A stretch of 64,000 nt of DNA, taken from Massilia timonae CCUG 45783. GTDB taxonomy: Bacteria > Pseudomonadota > Gammaproteobacteria > Burkholderiales > Burkholderiaceae_D. Of the stretch, positions 10,968 through 22,058 are shown one piece after another; position 1 is the stretch's first letter; each line of letters starts with the position of its first letter. Location of the stretch: NCBI RefSeq assembly GCF_000315425.1, contig NZ_JH992925.1, forward strand, positions 62,001 through 126,000. Direction: 5' to 3'. A model generated the notes under the pieces. The model saw only the letters and a program-made list of their open reading frames with translations, searched no databases and had not been told where the DNA came from. The position numbers and the translations under genes are program-made.

Positions 10968-11848
10968 TCGCCCTGCACCCGACGCCGACGCCGACGCCGC
11001 GCCTGCCGGCTGCCGCCGGCGCGCGCGCCTTTGCCCAACGCATCGCTCGCCTGGCCGTGCGCAGCCTGTACGCCGAACTGGTCCTGTATCCGAAACCGGG
11101 CCTGGTCTCTCTCGTCGACAACGGCAGCCACGCCGACATGACGGCCGCGACCTTCATGCGCAGCATGTTCGCGCTGCGCCGCTATTTTTTGGACATCACC
11201 CAGGCCGGCGTGGATGACGCGCCGTTCCACGCGCTCAAGCGGCTCGGCATCGATGCCGAAGCGCGCATGTTGCGCGCCACCGCCGGCATCAACACCCACC
11301 GCGGCGCCATCTTCTGCCTCGGCATGCTGTGCGCCGCGATCGGGCGCTGCCGCGCGCGCGGCGTCCCGCTGACCGCGGCCGCGGTGCAGGCCATGCTGCT
11401 GCAATGCTGGGGCCATGCGCTCGGCGCCCACAGCATCGACGCCGGCGCCGCCTCGAACGGCGCCCAGGCGCGGCTGGCCTACGCCGCCAGCGGCGCGCGC
11501 GAGGAGGGCGCGCGCGGCTTTCCCTCGGTGTTCGCGGTCGGCCTGCCGGCGCTGCGCCGCACGCTGGCCGAGGGCCGCGGCATGCGCGAGGCGCGCATCG
11601 ATGCGCTGTTCGCCCTGATGGCCCACATCAGCGACACCAATGTCTATCACCGCGGCGGAATCGAAGGCGCCCTGAGCGTGCGGCGCCGCGCGCGCGCCTT
11701 TGTCGCATGCGGCGGCACGGCGAGCCCCGACTGGGAAGCGCGGGCGCTGGCCTGTCACCGCGCCTTCGTCGCCAGCCGCCTGTCGCCGGGCGGCGCGGCC
11801 GACCTGCTGGGCGCCGCCTGCCTGCTGCAGGCCGTGACGGTGAACTAG
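10955..11848 (+). CDS. mdcB: Triphosphoribosyl-dephospho-CoA synthase
   Basis: 297-aa enzyme of the MdcB/CitG family. It condenses ATP and dephospho-CoA to the triphosphoribosyl-dephospho-CoA precursor used by MdcG. Family blocks seen are LYAELVLYPKPGLVSLVDNGSH, GINTHRGAIFCLGML and HISDTNVYHRGG. The GTG start at 10955 is preceded by GAGGAAG and overlaps the mdcG stop by 13 bp; longer in-frame translations from 10586 would lie inside mdcG. The start MPELIALHPTPTPTP contains a short TP repeat coded by (ACGCCG)n, a possible slippage tract. Confidence 0.92.
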   Translation: MPELIALHPTPTPTPRLPAAAGARAFAQRIARLAVRSLYAELVLYPKPGLVSLVDNGSHADMTAATFMRSMFALRRYFLDITQAGVDDAPFHALKRLGIDAEARMLRATAGINTHRGAIFCLGMLCAAIGRCRARGVPLTAAAVQAMLLQCWGHALGAHSIDAGAASNGAQARLAYAASGAREEGARGFPSVFAVGLPALRRTLAEGRGMREARIDALFALMAHISDTNVYHRGGIEGALSVRRRARAFVACGGTASPDWEARALACHRAFVASRLSPGGAADLLGAACLLQAVTVN

Positions 11849-11849
11849 C

Positions 11850-12779
11850 ATGGCGGGACGGCTCGCCATCCTGTGCCCGGGGCAGGGCGCCCAGCATGCC
11901 GGCATGTTCGAGCTGGCGCGCCTGGACCCTGGCGCCAGCCGCCTGCTGGACGCATGGTTCGGCGACCCGCGGCTGGCGCCGCTGCTGCGCGCTTCGGTGG
12001 AGAGCGAAGAACGGTTTACCAACCGCGTCGCGCAGCCGTCCATCGTCGCGGCGAGCCTGGCGATGTGGACCGCCTTGCGCGCCCGGCTGCCGGAACCGGC
12101 GCTGGTGGCCGGCTACAGCATCGGCGAATTGTCGGCCTATGGCGTCGCCGGCGCGCTCGATCCGATTGAGGCGGTGAAGCTGGCGATCGAACGCGCGCGC
12201 GTGATGGACGCCTGCCTGGAAGGCGGGGCGGCGCAGGCGATGGTTGCGCTGTCCGGCATGCCGGATGGGAGCGTCGAGGATCTGCTGGCCCGTTTCGGCT
12301 TTTATCCCGCGATCGTGACCGGTGACGATGCGCTGGTGGCCGGCGGCCCCGCCGCCCAGGGCGAGGCGCTGGCGGCAGCGGCGCTGGCGGCCGGCGGGCG
12401 CGCCACCGTGCTGCCGGTGGCCGTGGCTTCGCACACGCCGCTGTTGCAGGACGCCGTCGCGCCGTTCGCGGCGCTGCTGGAAAGCCAGCGCTGGGCGGCG
12501 CCGGCCTTCCCGGTCCTGTCCGGCATCTCGGCCGAGCCGGTCACCGATGCGCAGAAGGCCAAGCGCGAGCTGCCGCGCCAGATCGCCGAGCCGATCCGCT
12601 GGAAGGATTGCATGGATGCCTGCCAGGAGGCGGGAGTGACAGTCGCGCTCGAACTGGGGCCGGGCGCCGCGCTGGCGCGCATGTTGCAAGCGCGCCACCC
12701 GCACATCGCCTGCCGCTCGGTGGCCGAATTCCGTTCCCTCGATGGGATCCATAGCTGGCTACAGAGGCAGCTCGATTAA
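11850..12779 (+). CDS. mdcH: Malonyl-CoA:ACP transacylase of malonate decarboxylase
   Basis: 309-aa acyltransferase (FabD-like fold) that primes the MdcC carrier from malonyl-CoA. It has the N-terminal LCPGQGAQHAGM motif and the nucleophile elbow GYSIGELSAYG (Ser90), with QPSIVAASLAMW before it. It is the last gene of the mdc run, 1 bp after mdcB. No hairpin terminator is obvious right after the stop. Confidence 0.93.
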   Translation: MAGRLAILCPGQGAQHAGMFELARLDPGASRLLDAWFGDPRLAPLLRASVESEERFTNRVAQPSIVAASLAMWTALRARLPEPALVAGYSIGELSAYGVAGALDPIEAVKLAIERARVMDACLEGGAAQAMVALSGMPDGSVEDLLARFGFYPAIVTGDDALVAGGPAAQGEALAAAALAAGGRATVLPVAVASHTPLLQDAVAPFAALLESQRWAAPAFPVLSGISAEPVTDAQKAKRELPRQIAEPIRWKDCMDACQEAGVTVALELGPGAALARMLQARHPHIACRSVAEFRSLDGIHSWLQRQLD

Positions 12780-12816
12780 CATTCACGAAGCTGATGTCTG
12801 ATATTGCTACTCGGAA

Positions 12817-12846
12817 TTGGAAGTTCGTCCGGGTCGCCTATATAAC
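12817..12846 (+). promoter_or_regulatory. Candidate sigma-70 promoter
   Basis: TTGGAA (12817-12822), an 18-bp spacer and TATAAC (12841-12846), 64 bp upstream of the small GTG-started gene at 12910. A fair match to consensus, not tested. Confidence 0.35.
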
Positions 12847-12909
12847 CCTTGCATAGCAATCGTTATCGTAGGCGCCGCCGTTGTTGGCGGTGCAATCAAG
12901 GAGTCGCAC

Positions 12910-13038
12910 GTGAAGAAGATCGTCCATGCCCTCGTCGCTGCCGCCGGCAGCCGCGCCAGGAGCATCATTCGCAAGCAGGCTGAGGCCGGCAAGCCGTTCC
13001 AGGAGAATTTCCGCAGCAATGCGGGAGGCTGGAATTAG
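12910..13038 (+). CDS. Small basic protein, 42 aa, unknown
   Basis: Short ORF beginning VKKIVHALVAAAGSRARS and ending NAGGWN. The GTG start has AAGGAG six bases upstream, a promoter-like element lies about 64 bp before it, and a strong Rho-independent terminator follows 37 bp after the stop. Together these make a self-contained small gene more likely than a chance ORF. A longer in-frame reading from 12817 overlaps the promoter and lacks a ribosome site. The N-terminal half could form a short amphipathic or membrane-associating helix. I do not recognise the family. Confidence 0.5.
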   Translation: MKKIVHALVAAAGSRARSIIRKQAEAGKPFQENFRSNAGGWN

Positions 13039-13074
13039 ACACGACTGCCGCCAGGTCGTCGGTGGCATGAAATG

Positions 13075-13110
13075 AAAAGCTGGATCCGTATCGCGGACCA
13101 GCTTTTTTTT
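13075..13110 (+). terminator. Rho-independent terminator
   Basis: Stem AAAAGCTGG/CCAGCTTTT extended inward by TCCG/CGGA after one bulged A, followed by a run of eight T. It ends the small gene at 12910 and could also stop mdc read-through. Confidence 0.85.
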
Positions 13111-13201
13111 CATCGGTATCGTTTATCGCAACCCGGACGTATTTGTATAGACGAATGTGCATCGTATTGGGATACTTTCGCCGTTTGATGACACAGGTGG
13201 T

Positions 13202-13285
13202 GCACTGCCATAGTGCGTTTTCCGCAAGAAAGCTCTGAAATGGTTTGGCATGAATGTTGCTGTTTAGCAGGTTCTTGCTAAACAG
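13202..13285 (+). promoter_or_regulatory. Inverted repeats in the acetamidase leader
   Basis: Two inverted repeats precede the acetamidase gene. GCACT-gccat-AGTGC lies at 13202-13216. A perfect 10-bp-arm repeat CTGTTTAGCA-GGTTCT-TGCTAAACAG lies at 13260-13285 and ends 18 bp before the ATG. The second is either an operator at the promoter start or a hairpin near the ribosome site; it is A/T-rich and lacks a following T run, so it is not a typical terminator. Confidence 0.5.
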
Positions 13286-13303
13286 TTCTACATTGGAGCC
13301 ACC

Positions 13304-14557
13304 ATGAAGTTTCGCACCACCTTCCTTCTGACCGCACTCGCCATCGCAGGCATGGCCCCGCTTGCCGCATCTGCACAAGCGGCCGATGCGGGCTTCCCCT
13401 TGCAACCGCTGGCCGACAAGCCCGGCCGCATCGTCTTGCCCGGCACGCAGCATGAGGTCTATTACGTGCCGTCGACCGTGGAAACGATCCAGTGGGGCTA
13501 TCTGCCGAATGCGGCGACCAAGCCGGTGCTGTCGATTCCATCGGGCGCCACGATCGTGTTCGATACGCTGTCGCACGAGGGCCTGGTGGAAGACCAGGGC
13601 CGCGATCCGGTCAAGTATTTCGGCAGCAAGGGCATTCCGGCGAATATGGTGCTCAAGGACGCGGTCGCCATCACCGGCTCGAACATGGCCCATGATTTCT
13701 ACAAGGACGGCCCGCACATCGTGACCGGACCGGTCGAGATCCAGGGCGCCGAACCGGGCGACGTGCTGAAGGTGGAACTGCTGTCGGCGGTGCCGCGCGT
13801 GCCGTATGGCGTCGTGTCGAACCGCCACGGCAAGGGCGCGCTGCCGGGCGAGTTCCCCGAGACGCCGAAGCCGCTGGCGAACGCCTCGGCGGCCAACCCG
13901 TCCGCCTACCACAACGTGTCGGTGTTCACCCCGATCCGCCGCGACAAGGACGGCAAATGGGAGGGCGTGATGAAGACCAAGGACGGCACCGAGGTGACGT
14001 TCCCGACCGCGCCGTTCATGGGCACGATGGGCGTGGCCGCGGCGACCACCGACAAGGTGCATTCGGTTCCGCCGGGTCTGCACGGCGGCAATATGGACAT
14101 CAACGACCTGGGCGTCGGCACCACCGTCTACTTCCCGGTGCTGGTCAAGGGCGCCAACTTCTATACGGGCGACCCGCACATGGTGCAGGGCGACGGCGAA
14201 GTCGCGCTGACCGCGCTCGAGCATTCGCTGCGTCCGACCTTCCGCATCACCCTGCTCAAGAAGGGCGACGCCGACATTCCGTCGAGCTCCGGCAGCCTGA
14301 CCCGTCCGATGGGCGAGACGCCGGAGCACTGGGTGACCATCGGCCTGAATCCCGACCTCGACGAAGCGATGAAGGACGCGGTGCGCGAATCGATCCGCTT
14401 CCTGACCGAGGTGCTGGGCATGGACCGCGCCACCGCCTTCGCCTACCTGAGCGCCGCCTCGGACTTCCAGGTGAGCCAGGTCGTCGACGGCACCAAGGGC
14501 GTGCACGGGATGATCCGCAAGTCGGACTTCATCAACGTCACCAACAAGCAGCGCTAA
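13304..14557 (+). CDS. Exported acetamidase/formamidase-family hydrolase
   Basis: 417-aa protein of the acetamidase/formamidase family, whose members hydrolyse short amides to ammonia and the acid. A signal peptide (MKFRTTFLLTALAIAGMAPL...SAQA) is followed by family blocks: GATIVFDTLSHEG, ITGSNMAHDFYKDGPHIVTG, GAEPGDVLKVELL, PGLHGGNMDINDLGVGTTVYFPV and MVQGDGEVALTALE. The signal peptide places the mature enzyme in the periplasm, whereas classic FmdA-type enzymes are cytosolic. GGAG lies before ATG 13304. The gene converges on the arylsulfatase with a 28-bp gap. The substrate is not known. Confidence 0.88.
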   Translation: MKFRTTFLLTALAIAGMAPLAASAQAADAGFPLQPLADKPGRIVLPGTQHEVYYVPSTVETIQWGYLPNAATKPVLSIPSGATIVFDTLSHEGLVEDQGRDPVKYFGSKGIPANMVLKDAVAITGSNMAHDFYKDGPHIVTGPVEIQGAEPGDVLKVELLSAVPRVPYGVVSNRHGKGALPGEFPETPKPLANASAANPSAYHNVSVFTPIRRDKDGKWEGVMKTKDGTEVTFPTAPFMGTMGVAAATTDKVHSVPPGLHGGNMDINDLGVGTTVYFPVLVKGANFYTGDPHMVQGDGEVALTALEHSLRPTFRITLLKKGDADIPSSSGSLTRPMGETPEHWVTIGLNPDLDEAMKDAVRESIRFLTEVLGMDRATAFAYLSAASDFQVSQVVDGTKGVHGMIRKSDFINVTNKQR

Positions 14558-14585
14558 GCCGGGCTTCCCGGTCCGGCGAACGGGC

Positions 14586-16904
14586 TCAGTCGCGCGCCAT
14601 GGCGGCGACCAGGTGCGTCTCGACGTCGACGTACAGGTCGGCGCCGACGTCGAACACGACCTTGTTGATCTTGCCGCCCGAGAATGCGAACTTGGGCCGG
14701 TAATCGTTCGACACGCCGTCGCCCGAATCGTAGCCGATGCACAGGCCCTCGCCGGTGATGGCGAAGTGGCCCGTCATCGTGCGGATCGGCGCTTCGGCCA
14801 CGATCCGTTCGTCGACGTACAGGCGCGCCGGGCCATACGATTCCTTGTATTCGCCCATCCTCTCCTTGATGAACTCGACGCCGACCACGTGCTTGCCGGA
14901 GCGGGGCGCGTCGCCGACCAGGCGCTGCTCGGGAGGGATGCCGAGGAAGTTGTAGACATAGATGAGCTTACCGTTCTTGACGTACAGCGCATGCCCGCCG
15001 AAGCGTGAACCGTGGGCGAACAGGATGCCCTGGCTGTCGGCGGTGAACTCGACATCCGCCAGCACCTTGAACGAGACGCCGTGGGTATTGGCGGCGGAGT
15101 GTTCCGGCACGGTGCTGGTGCCCGGGTAATAGGCATACTGCCGGCTGGGCGGCACGGGCGGCTTGAATTCCATCTTGAGGATGCCCATGACGCCCAGGTC
15201 GGACAGCGGCAGCACATGGTATTTCTTCGCCTCGCTCATCCAGAGCGCGGCCATCTCCCCGACTTTTTCCGGGTGCTGGTCGGCCAGGTCGTGCGCTTCG
15301 GAGCGGTCTTCGTCCGTGTGGAAAAGCTGCCAGCGATCCTGGTCAAACTTGCCGATGTCGGTGAACGGGCCGTGTTCGGTGACCGCCTTCCAGCCCTGGT
15401 GCCAGATGCCGCGGGTGCCCAGCATCTCGTAATACTGGGTTTCCTTGTGTGTCGGAGCATCGACGTCATCGAATGAGTAGCGCATCGAGACGCCCGGCAG
15501 CGGCGTCTGCGGCACGCCGTCGACCGTGTCAGGCATCGTCACGCCGCAGCATTCGAGGATGGTCGGCACGATGTCGGTGCAGTGATGGTACTGGTGGCGC
15601 ACCTCGCCGCGCGCGCGGATGCCCTTGGGCCAGCAGATGACGAGCGGATCGGCGACGCCGCCCTGGTAGGAGTAGCGCTTGAACATCCGGAACGGGGTCG
15701 AGAATGCCGCCGCCCAGCCGGTCGGATAATGGTTGTAGGTCGCCGGGGTGCCCAGCTGGTCCAGCATCGCCAGGTTCTGGCCGATATCGTCGGGGAAGCC
15801 GTTGGCGAACTTGCCTTCGTTGATCGAGCCGTTCGGCGACCCCTCGCCGGAAGCCCCGTTGTCCGCGCAATACATGACCAGGGTATTGTCGAGCTGTCCC
15901 GATTCCTCGAGGTAGTCGACGATGCGGCCGATCTGCACGTCGGTGTACTCGGACATGGCGGCGTACACTTCGGCCATGCGGCTGAACAGCGCTTGTTCGT
16001 CGGCGCACAGCGTGTCCCACGGACGCACCGCGTCGAGCTGGCTGAACGTGTCTTCACGCATCGGGTTGAGCGGCGTGAGTGCGGTGCCCTGCGGCAGGAT
16101 GCCCTTGTCGATCATGCGCGCGAGGGCCCACTCGCGATAGGCTTCGTAGCCGTCGTCGAACCGGCCCTTGTACTTGTCGATGTATTCCCTGGGCGCGTGG
16201 TGCGGCGCGTGGTTGGCGCCCGGGCAGAACCACAGGTACCAGGGCTTGTCCGGCTCGGTCTGGCGCGAGTCGCGGATGAATTCGAGCGCCTTGTCGGCCA
16301 GGTCCTTCGACAGGTGGTAGCCTTCCTCCGGCGAGTAGGGCGGCTCGACGTAGTGGTTGTCCTCGGCCAGGTCGGGATACCACTGGTTGGTTTCGCCGCC
16401 GATGAAGCCGTAGTAGCGGTCATAGCCCATCGCCAGCGGCCAGCGCTTCTTCGACGCGCCCATGGTCCATTCGTCGACCGGCACGTTGTGGTTCTTGCCG
16501 ACCCAGAAGGTGCTCCAGCCGGCCTCACGCAGCACCGTGGCCATGGTGGCGCACTCCGGCGGCACGTGCGAGTTATAGCCGGGGAAGCCGCTGGCGGCCT
16601 CGGAAATCGTGGCGAAGCCGTTCTGGTGGTGGTTGCGGCCGGTCAGGAAGCACGAGCGCGTCGGAGAACACAGCGCCGTCGTATGCCATTGCGAGTAGGT
16701 CAATCCGGCGTCGGCAAGGCGCTTGAGCGTCGGCATCTCGATGCGCCCGCCGAAGGGCTCCCATGCCGCCAGACCGGTGTCGTCGTACAGGATGACCAGC
16801 ACGTTAGGCGCGCCCTGCGGCGCGCGCCGGGCCAGGAACGGTTCCCAGTCCGGCGTGGAGTCGCGCACGTCGAGTTCGATCACACCGTTGAAGTCGGGGT
16901 TCAT
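14586..16904 (-). CDS. Arylsulfatase (sulfatase family, Cys-type)
   Basis: 772-aa sulfatase. The N-terminal metal and active-site region includes NVLVILYDDTG and the formylglycine signature C79-S-P-T-R with LTGR at 87-90. A second metal-binding block is YCADNGASGEGSPNGS. The C-terminal domain carries further beta-rich sequence (GSRFGGHALYVKNGKL). Cys79 needs oxidation to formylglycine by a modifying enzyme not present in this window. No signal peptide is visible, so it is probably cytosolic. The start has GGAGC upstream (AAAGGAGCCCAC). Several large arylsulfatases of this length are known in soil bacteria; the natural sulfate ester is unknown. Confidence 0.9.
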   Translation of the reverse strand: MNPDFNGVIELDVRDSTPDWEPFLARRAPQGAPNVLVILYDDTGLAAWEPFGGRIEMPTLKRLADAGLTYSQWHTTALCSPTRSCFLTGRNHHQNGFATISEAASGFPGYNSHVPPECATMATVLREAGWSTFWVGKNHNVPVDEWTMGASKKRWPLAMGYDRYYGFIGGETNQWYPDLAEDNHYVEPPYSPEEGYHLSKDLADKALEFIRDSRQTEPDKPWYLWFCPGANHAPHHAPREYIDKYKGRFDDGYEAYREWALARMIDKGILPQGTALTPLNPMREDTFSQLDAVRPWDTLCADEQALFSRMAEVYAAMSEYTDVQIGRIVDYLEESGQLDNTLVMYCADNGASGEGSPNGSINEGKFANGFPDDIGQNLAMLDQLGTPATYNHYPTGWAAAFSTPFRMFKRYSYQGGVADPLVICWPKGIRARGEVRHQYHHCTDIVPTILECCGVTMPDTVDGVPQTPLPGVSMRYSFDDVDAPTHKETQYYEMLGTRGIWHQGWKAVTEHGPFTDIGKFDQDRWQLFHTDEDRSEAHDLADQHPEKVGEMAALWMSEAKKYHVLPLSDLGVMGILKMEFKPPVPPSRQYAYYPGTSTVPEHSAANTHGVSFKVLADVEFTADSQGILFAHGSRFGGHALYVKNGKLIYVYNFLGIPPEQRLVGDAPRSGKHVVGVEFIKERMGEYKESYGPARLYVDERIVAEAPIRTMTGHFAITGEGLCIGYDSGDGVSNDYRPKFAFSGGKINKVVFDVGADLYVDVETHLVAAMARD

Positions 16905-17013
16905 GTGGGCTCCTTTCGCGCTTCGTCCGCTGGCGAGGCATTTCCGCAGAATAGGCGCGCAGGGCGCGCGCCGCCATTGGACCTTCGCCGCACGCGGCCA
17001 GCGCGCTCGCCCG

Positions 17014-18165
17014 TCAGCGCGCCCGGAACGGATTGCGCTCGTTCAGCTCATCCATGTAGTCGTCGATCCCGTCCGCCTCGCGCTCCAGGAAGCGCTCGAC
17101 CGCATCCGCGAACGACGGATGCGCCAGCCAGTGCGCCGACCAGGTGCGGGTGGGCAGGAAGCCGCGCGCCATCTTGTGCTCGCCCTGGGCGCCGCCCTCG
17201 AAGGTGGCGATGCCCTGCTCGATGCAGAATTCCAGCGGTTGATAGTAGGCCGTCTCGAAGTGCAGGCAAGCCACATGCTCGAGCGCGCCCCAGTAGCGTC
17301 CATACAGCGTGTCCGCGTCGTGGATCACCAGCGAGGCCGCGATCGCGCGGCCTTCCTTCTGCGCGATCACGAGCAGGATATTGTCGGGCATCGTTTCCCC
17401 GATGCGCAGGAAGAAATCCAGGTTGAGGTAGGGCGTTGAGTGGTGTTCGCGGTAGGTGTTGCGGTAACAGCGGTTGAACAGCATCCAATCCTCGCGCGTG
17501 GCGTCGACGCCGCGCACCCGGCGCAGCGTCACGCCGGCTTCGGCCACCTTGCGCCGCTCGGCGCGGATGTTCTTGCGCTTTTTCTGCTCGAGCGTGGCGA
17601 GAAATTCGTCGAAGCTGCGGTAGCCCCCGTTGAGCCAATGGAACTGCACGCCGCTGCGCAGCAGGAAGCCGGCGTCGGCCAGTTGCCGCGCCTCGTCCTC
17701 GGGCGGGAACAGCACATGGGTCGACGAGACCTCGGTCGCCCGCTGGGTGGCGCACAACACGTCGACCAGGGCCGCGCGCGCTTCGGCATCGCGCGCCATC
17801 AGGCGTGCGCCCGCCACCGGCGTGAACGGGATCGCGCTCAGGAGCTTGGGGTAATAGTCGAGCCCATGGCGCTGGTATGCGTCGGCCCAGGCCCAGTCGA
17901 ACACGTATTCGCCATACGAGTGGCCCTTGACGTACAGGGGCAGGGCGGCGGCCAGCGCATCCTGCTCGTCGAACAGCAGCAGGAATTGCGGCTGCCAGCC
18001 GGTCTCGGGCGAGGCGCTGCCGGAGGCGTGCAGCGCATGCAGGAAGGCGTAGGAGAGAAACGGCGTCGGCGCCGGCTGGGCCCGGACCAGTGCGTCCCAG
18101 GAGGCCTGGCCTACTTCGGACAGATCGGAAACGATATGCGTGCGATAATTCAAAATTGCTTCCAT
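17014..18165 (-). CDS. FemAB-like / GNAT-fold acyltransferase
   Basis: 383-aa protein resembling the FemAB-like (DUF482) family with tandem GNAT-type folds. Recognisable blocks are [20 protein letters not shown] near the N-terminus, [56 protein letters not shown], and [17 protein letters not shown] near the C-terminus. Members are often annotated as N-acetyltransferases or peptidoglycan-related proteins, but the substrate is not established. It is divergent from nadE across 64 bp. Confidence 0.8.
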   Translation of the reverse strand: MEAILNYRTHIVSDLSEVGQASWDALVRAQPAPTPFLSYAFLHALHASGSASPETGWQPQFLLLFDEQDALAAALPLYVKGHSYGEYVFDWAWADAYQRHGLDYYPKLLSAIPFTPVAGARLMARDAEARAALVDVLCATQRATEVSSTHVLFPPEDEARQLADAGFLLRSGVQFHWLNGGYRSFDEFLATLEQKKRKNIRAERRKVAEAGVTLRRVRGVDATREDWMLFNRCYRNTYREHHSTPYLNLDFFLRIGETMPDNILLVIAQKEGRAIAASLVIHDADTLYGRYWGALEHVACLHFETAYYQPLEFCIEQGIATFEGGAQGEHKMARGFLPTRTWSAHWLAHPSFADAVERFLEREADGIDDYMDELNERNPFRAR

Positions 18166-18229
18166 TGACGAGGTGAGTGACGACAGGCATCGATGCGGCC
18201 TCGACCTGTCTCACTGCGAAGATCATTTT

Positions 18230-20643
<2,414 letters not shown>

Positions 20644-20665
20644 GCTGGCTGGTCGGCCGCGGACG

Positions 20666-20692
20666 GACAAGCGGTGCAGGGTGTCGCTTGTC
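20666..20692. terminator. Bidirectional hairpin between convergent genes
   Basis: Perfect 8-bp inverted repeat GACAAGCG-N11-CGCTTGTC between the glnB stop (20643) and the stop of the minus-strand gene (20692). It lacks a strong T run, so it is a probable rather than a certain terminator. Confidence 0.5.
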
Positions 20693-21192
20693 TATCTGGT
20701 GCCGGTCGAGGGTTGGCGGGGGAGGGTAGTTGGTCCCGGCCACTTTTTACGAATGGCGTCGAAGAAGACACCGTTCCAGGCCAGGACGATCCTGTTCTTG
20801 TTCCTGATGTAGGCGTAGGCGCAACTCAGCTCCACGACGGTAACGGGATTGGGCAAGCGCAGTCTATCGTTGTTTGTACGCGCATTTTCCCGGAGCTCGA
20901 TATTCGTTTCCACGCTCTCGGCAAGGAAGCTCGATTCGGAGCAAACCCGACTGCCGAGTTCGATCTTTTCCCTACTGATAATCAGGTCCTTGCCGATCAA
21001 GGACCTTGCCTGATCTTCGCCGACGGAGATAGTCGCATAATCCAGCACGGATTTTATTTCCCACTCTCCGATGATGCTGGTGTCTCTTCCTGGTTCGCGA
21101 ATGTCGCTTGCCACAGCCGGAATCGTGGACAGCAGATTGATGAAGACGAGCAAGATCCGATGGAGGTGCCGTAGGGTGAAAGAGCGACTCAT
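20692..21192 (-). CDS. Secreted hypothetical protein
   Basis: 166-aa protein with an N-terminal signal peptide (RSFTLRHLHRILLVFINLLSTIPAVAS) and a mature part containing SIIGEWEIKSVLDY and two cysteines (SRVCSES, VELSCAYAY) that could pair in the periplasm. Its composition is less G+C-rich than the neighbours (about 55% in a sampled 60-bp line), suggesting later acquisition or relaxed selection. I chose the Met before RSFTLRH because an upstream extension to 21288 would precede the signal peptide with charged residues. The ribosome site is weak. Function unknown. Confidence 0.6.
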   Translation of the reverse strand: MSRSFTLRHLHRILLVFINLLSTIPAVASDIREPGRDTSIIGEWEIKSVLDYATISVGEDQARSLIGKDLIISREKIELGSRVCSESSFLAESVETNIELRENARTNNDRLRLPNPVTVVELSCAYAYIRNKNRIVLAWNGVFFDAIRKKWPGPTTLPRQPSTGTR

Positions 21193-21348
21193 GATCGGTG
21201 TCGAGCCCTTGTTTGCTCGTCGCACGAGTTTCTTCCGTGCGGAACGGGGCGCGCGCTCCTCCTCATTGGCAGAGCGCGAATATAGCACTGTGGTATTGGT
21301 AGTGATTGAGCTGAATTAACTCACGTAACTACCCGGGCGGCAGTGTCG

Positions 21349-21954
21349 TCAACGTCCCATCCGCATATCGAACTTCCACGTCAGCAGCCTGAGCCCACTG
21401 ATGAACAGGCAGCTCGACCACAGCGCGAAGTCGTGCGACACGCCGTATTTACCCATCAACAGGAACAGCCAGTTGCCGAGGAAGGCGCAGATCGCATACG
21501 GTTTGCCGTCGCGGAACACCATCGGCACTTCGTTGCAGACGATGTCGCGCAGCACGCCGCCGAAGATCCCGGTGATCACGCCCATCATCGAGGCGATGAA
21601 GATCGGCATCTCGGCCGCCAGCGCCGCCGAGGTCCCGGCGATCGAGAAGAGTCCCAGTCCCACCGCGTCGGCCACCACGATCAGGCGTTCCGACACGATC
21701 TGGCGCAGCGTGCGGATCAGCGGCGAGGCCACCAGCGCCAGCACGAAGATCGCGATCGCATACTCCTGGTGGGTGACCCAGAACAGGGGACGCTTGTCGA
21801 GCAGGATGTCGCGCAGTGTGCCGCCGCCGAAAGCCGTGATGAAGGCGACCGTGAACACCCCGACCAGGTCCATGCGCTTGCGTCGCGCCTCGATGAAGCC
21901 GGAAAACGCGCCGACCAGGATCGCCATGATTTCGATGAACTTGATGAGGGTCAT
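21349..21954 (-). CDS. TRIC/UPF0126-family membrane protein (YicG/YadS type)
   Basis: 201-aa integral membrane protein with two homologous halves, each about three helices. The Gly-rich repeats are ITAFGGGTLRDILLDKRPLFWV (first half) and VITGIFGGVLRDIVCNEVPMVF (second half). TRIC-like proteins are trimeric cation channels, and E. coli YicG of the same family is reported to move glycine. The ATG at 21954 starts MTLIKFIEIMAILVG; longer in-frame translation to 22236 would lie in the neighbouring gene. It is divergent from the DUF1176 gene. Confidence 0.88.
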   Translation of the reverse strand: MTLIKFIEIMAILVGAFSGFIEARRKRMDLVGVFTVAFITAFGGGTLRDILLDKRPLFWVTHQEYAIAIFVLALVASPLIRTLRQIVSERLIVVADAVGLGLFSIAGTSAALAAEMPIFIASMMGVITGIFGGVLRDIVCNEVPMVFRDGKPYAICAFLGNWLFLLMGKYGVSHDFALWSSCLFISGLRLLTWKFDMRMGR

Positions 21955-22058
21955 GCAGCAGCAGGAAGCGGGAAGTGTTGTTAGACTACCATGCGCCCGC
22001 AGAGTTACGTAAGGTAAATCTGCGCCCCTGCCAACGACGACAGAAAGACGCTTCGCGC

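Noticed and set aside
10980-11000. (ACGCCG)n run as a CRISPR or tandem-repeat locus
   Set aside because: Only a few hexamers inside mdcB encoding Thr-Pro; no spacers. No CRISPR-like array was seen anywhere in the window.
15582-17426. 614-aa plus-strand ORF antisense to the sulfatase and FemAB-like gene
   Set aside because: Spans two real genes and their intergenic gap in antisense; no motif.
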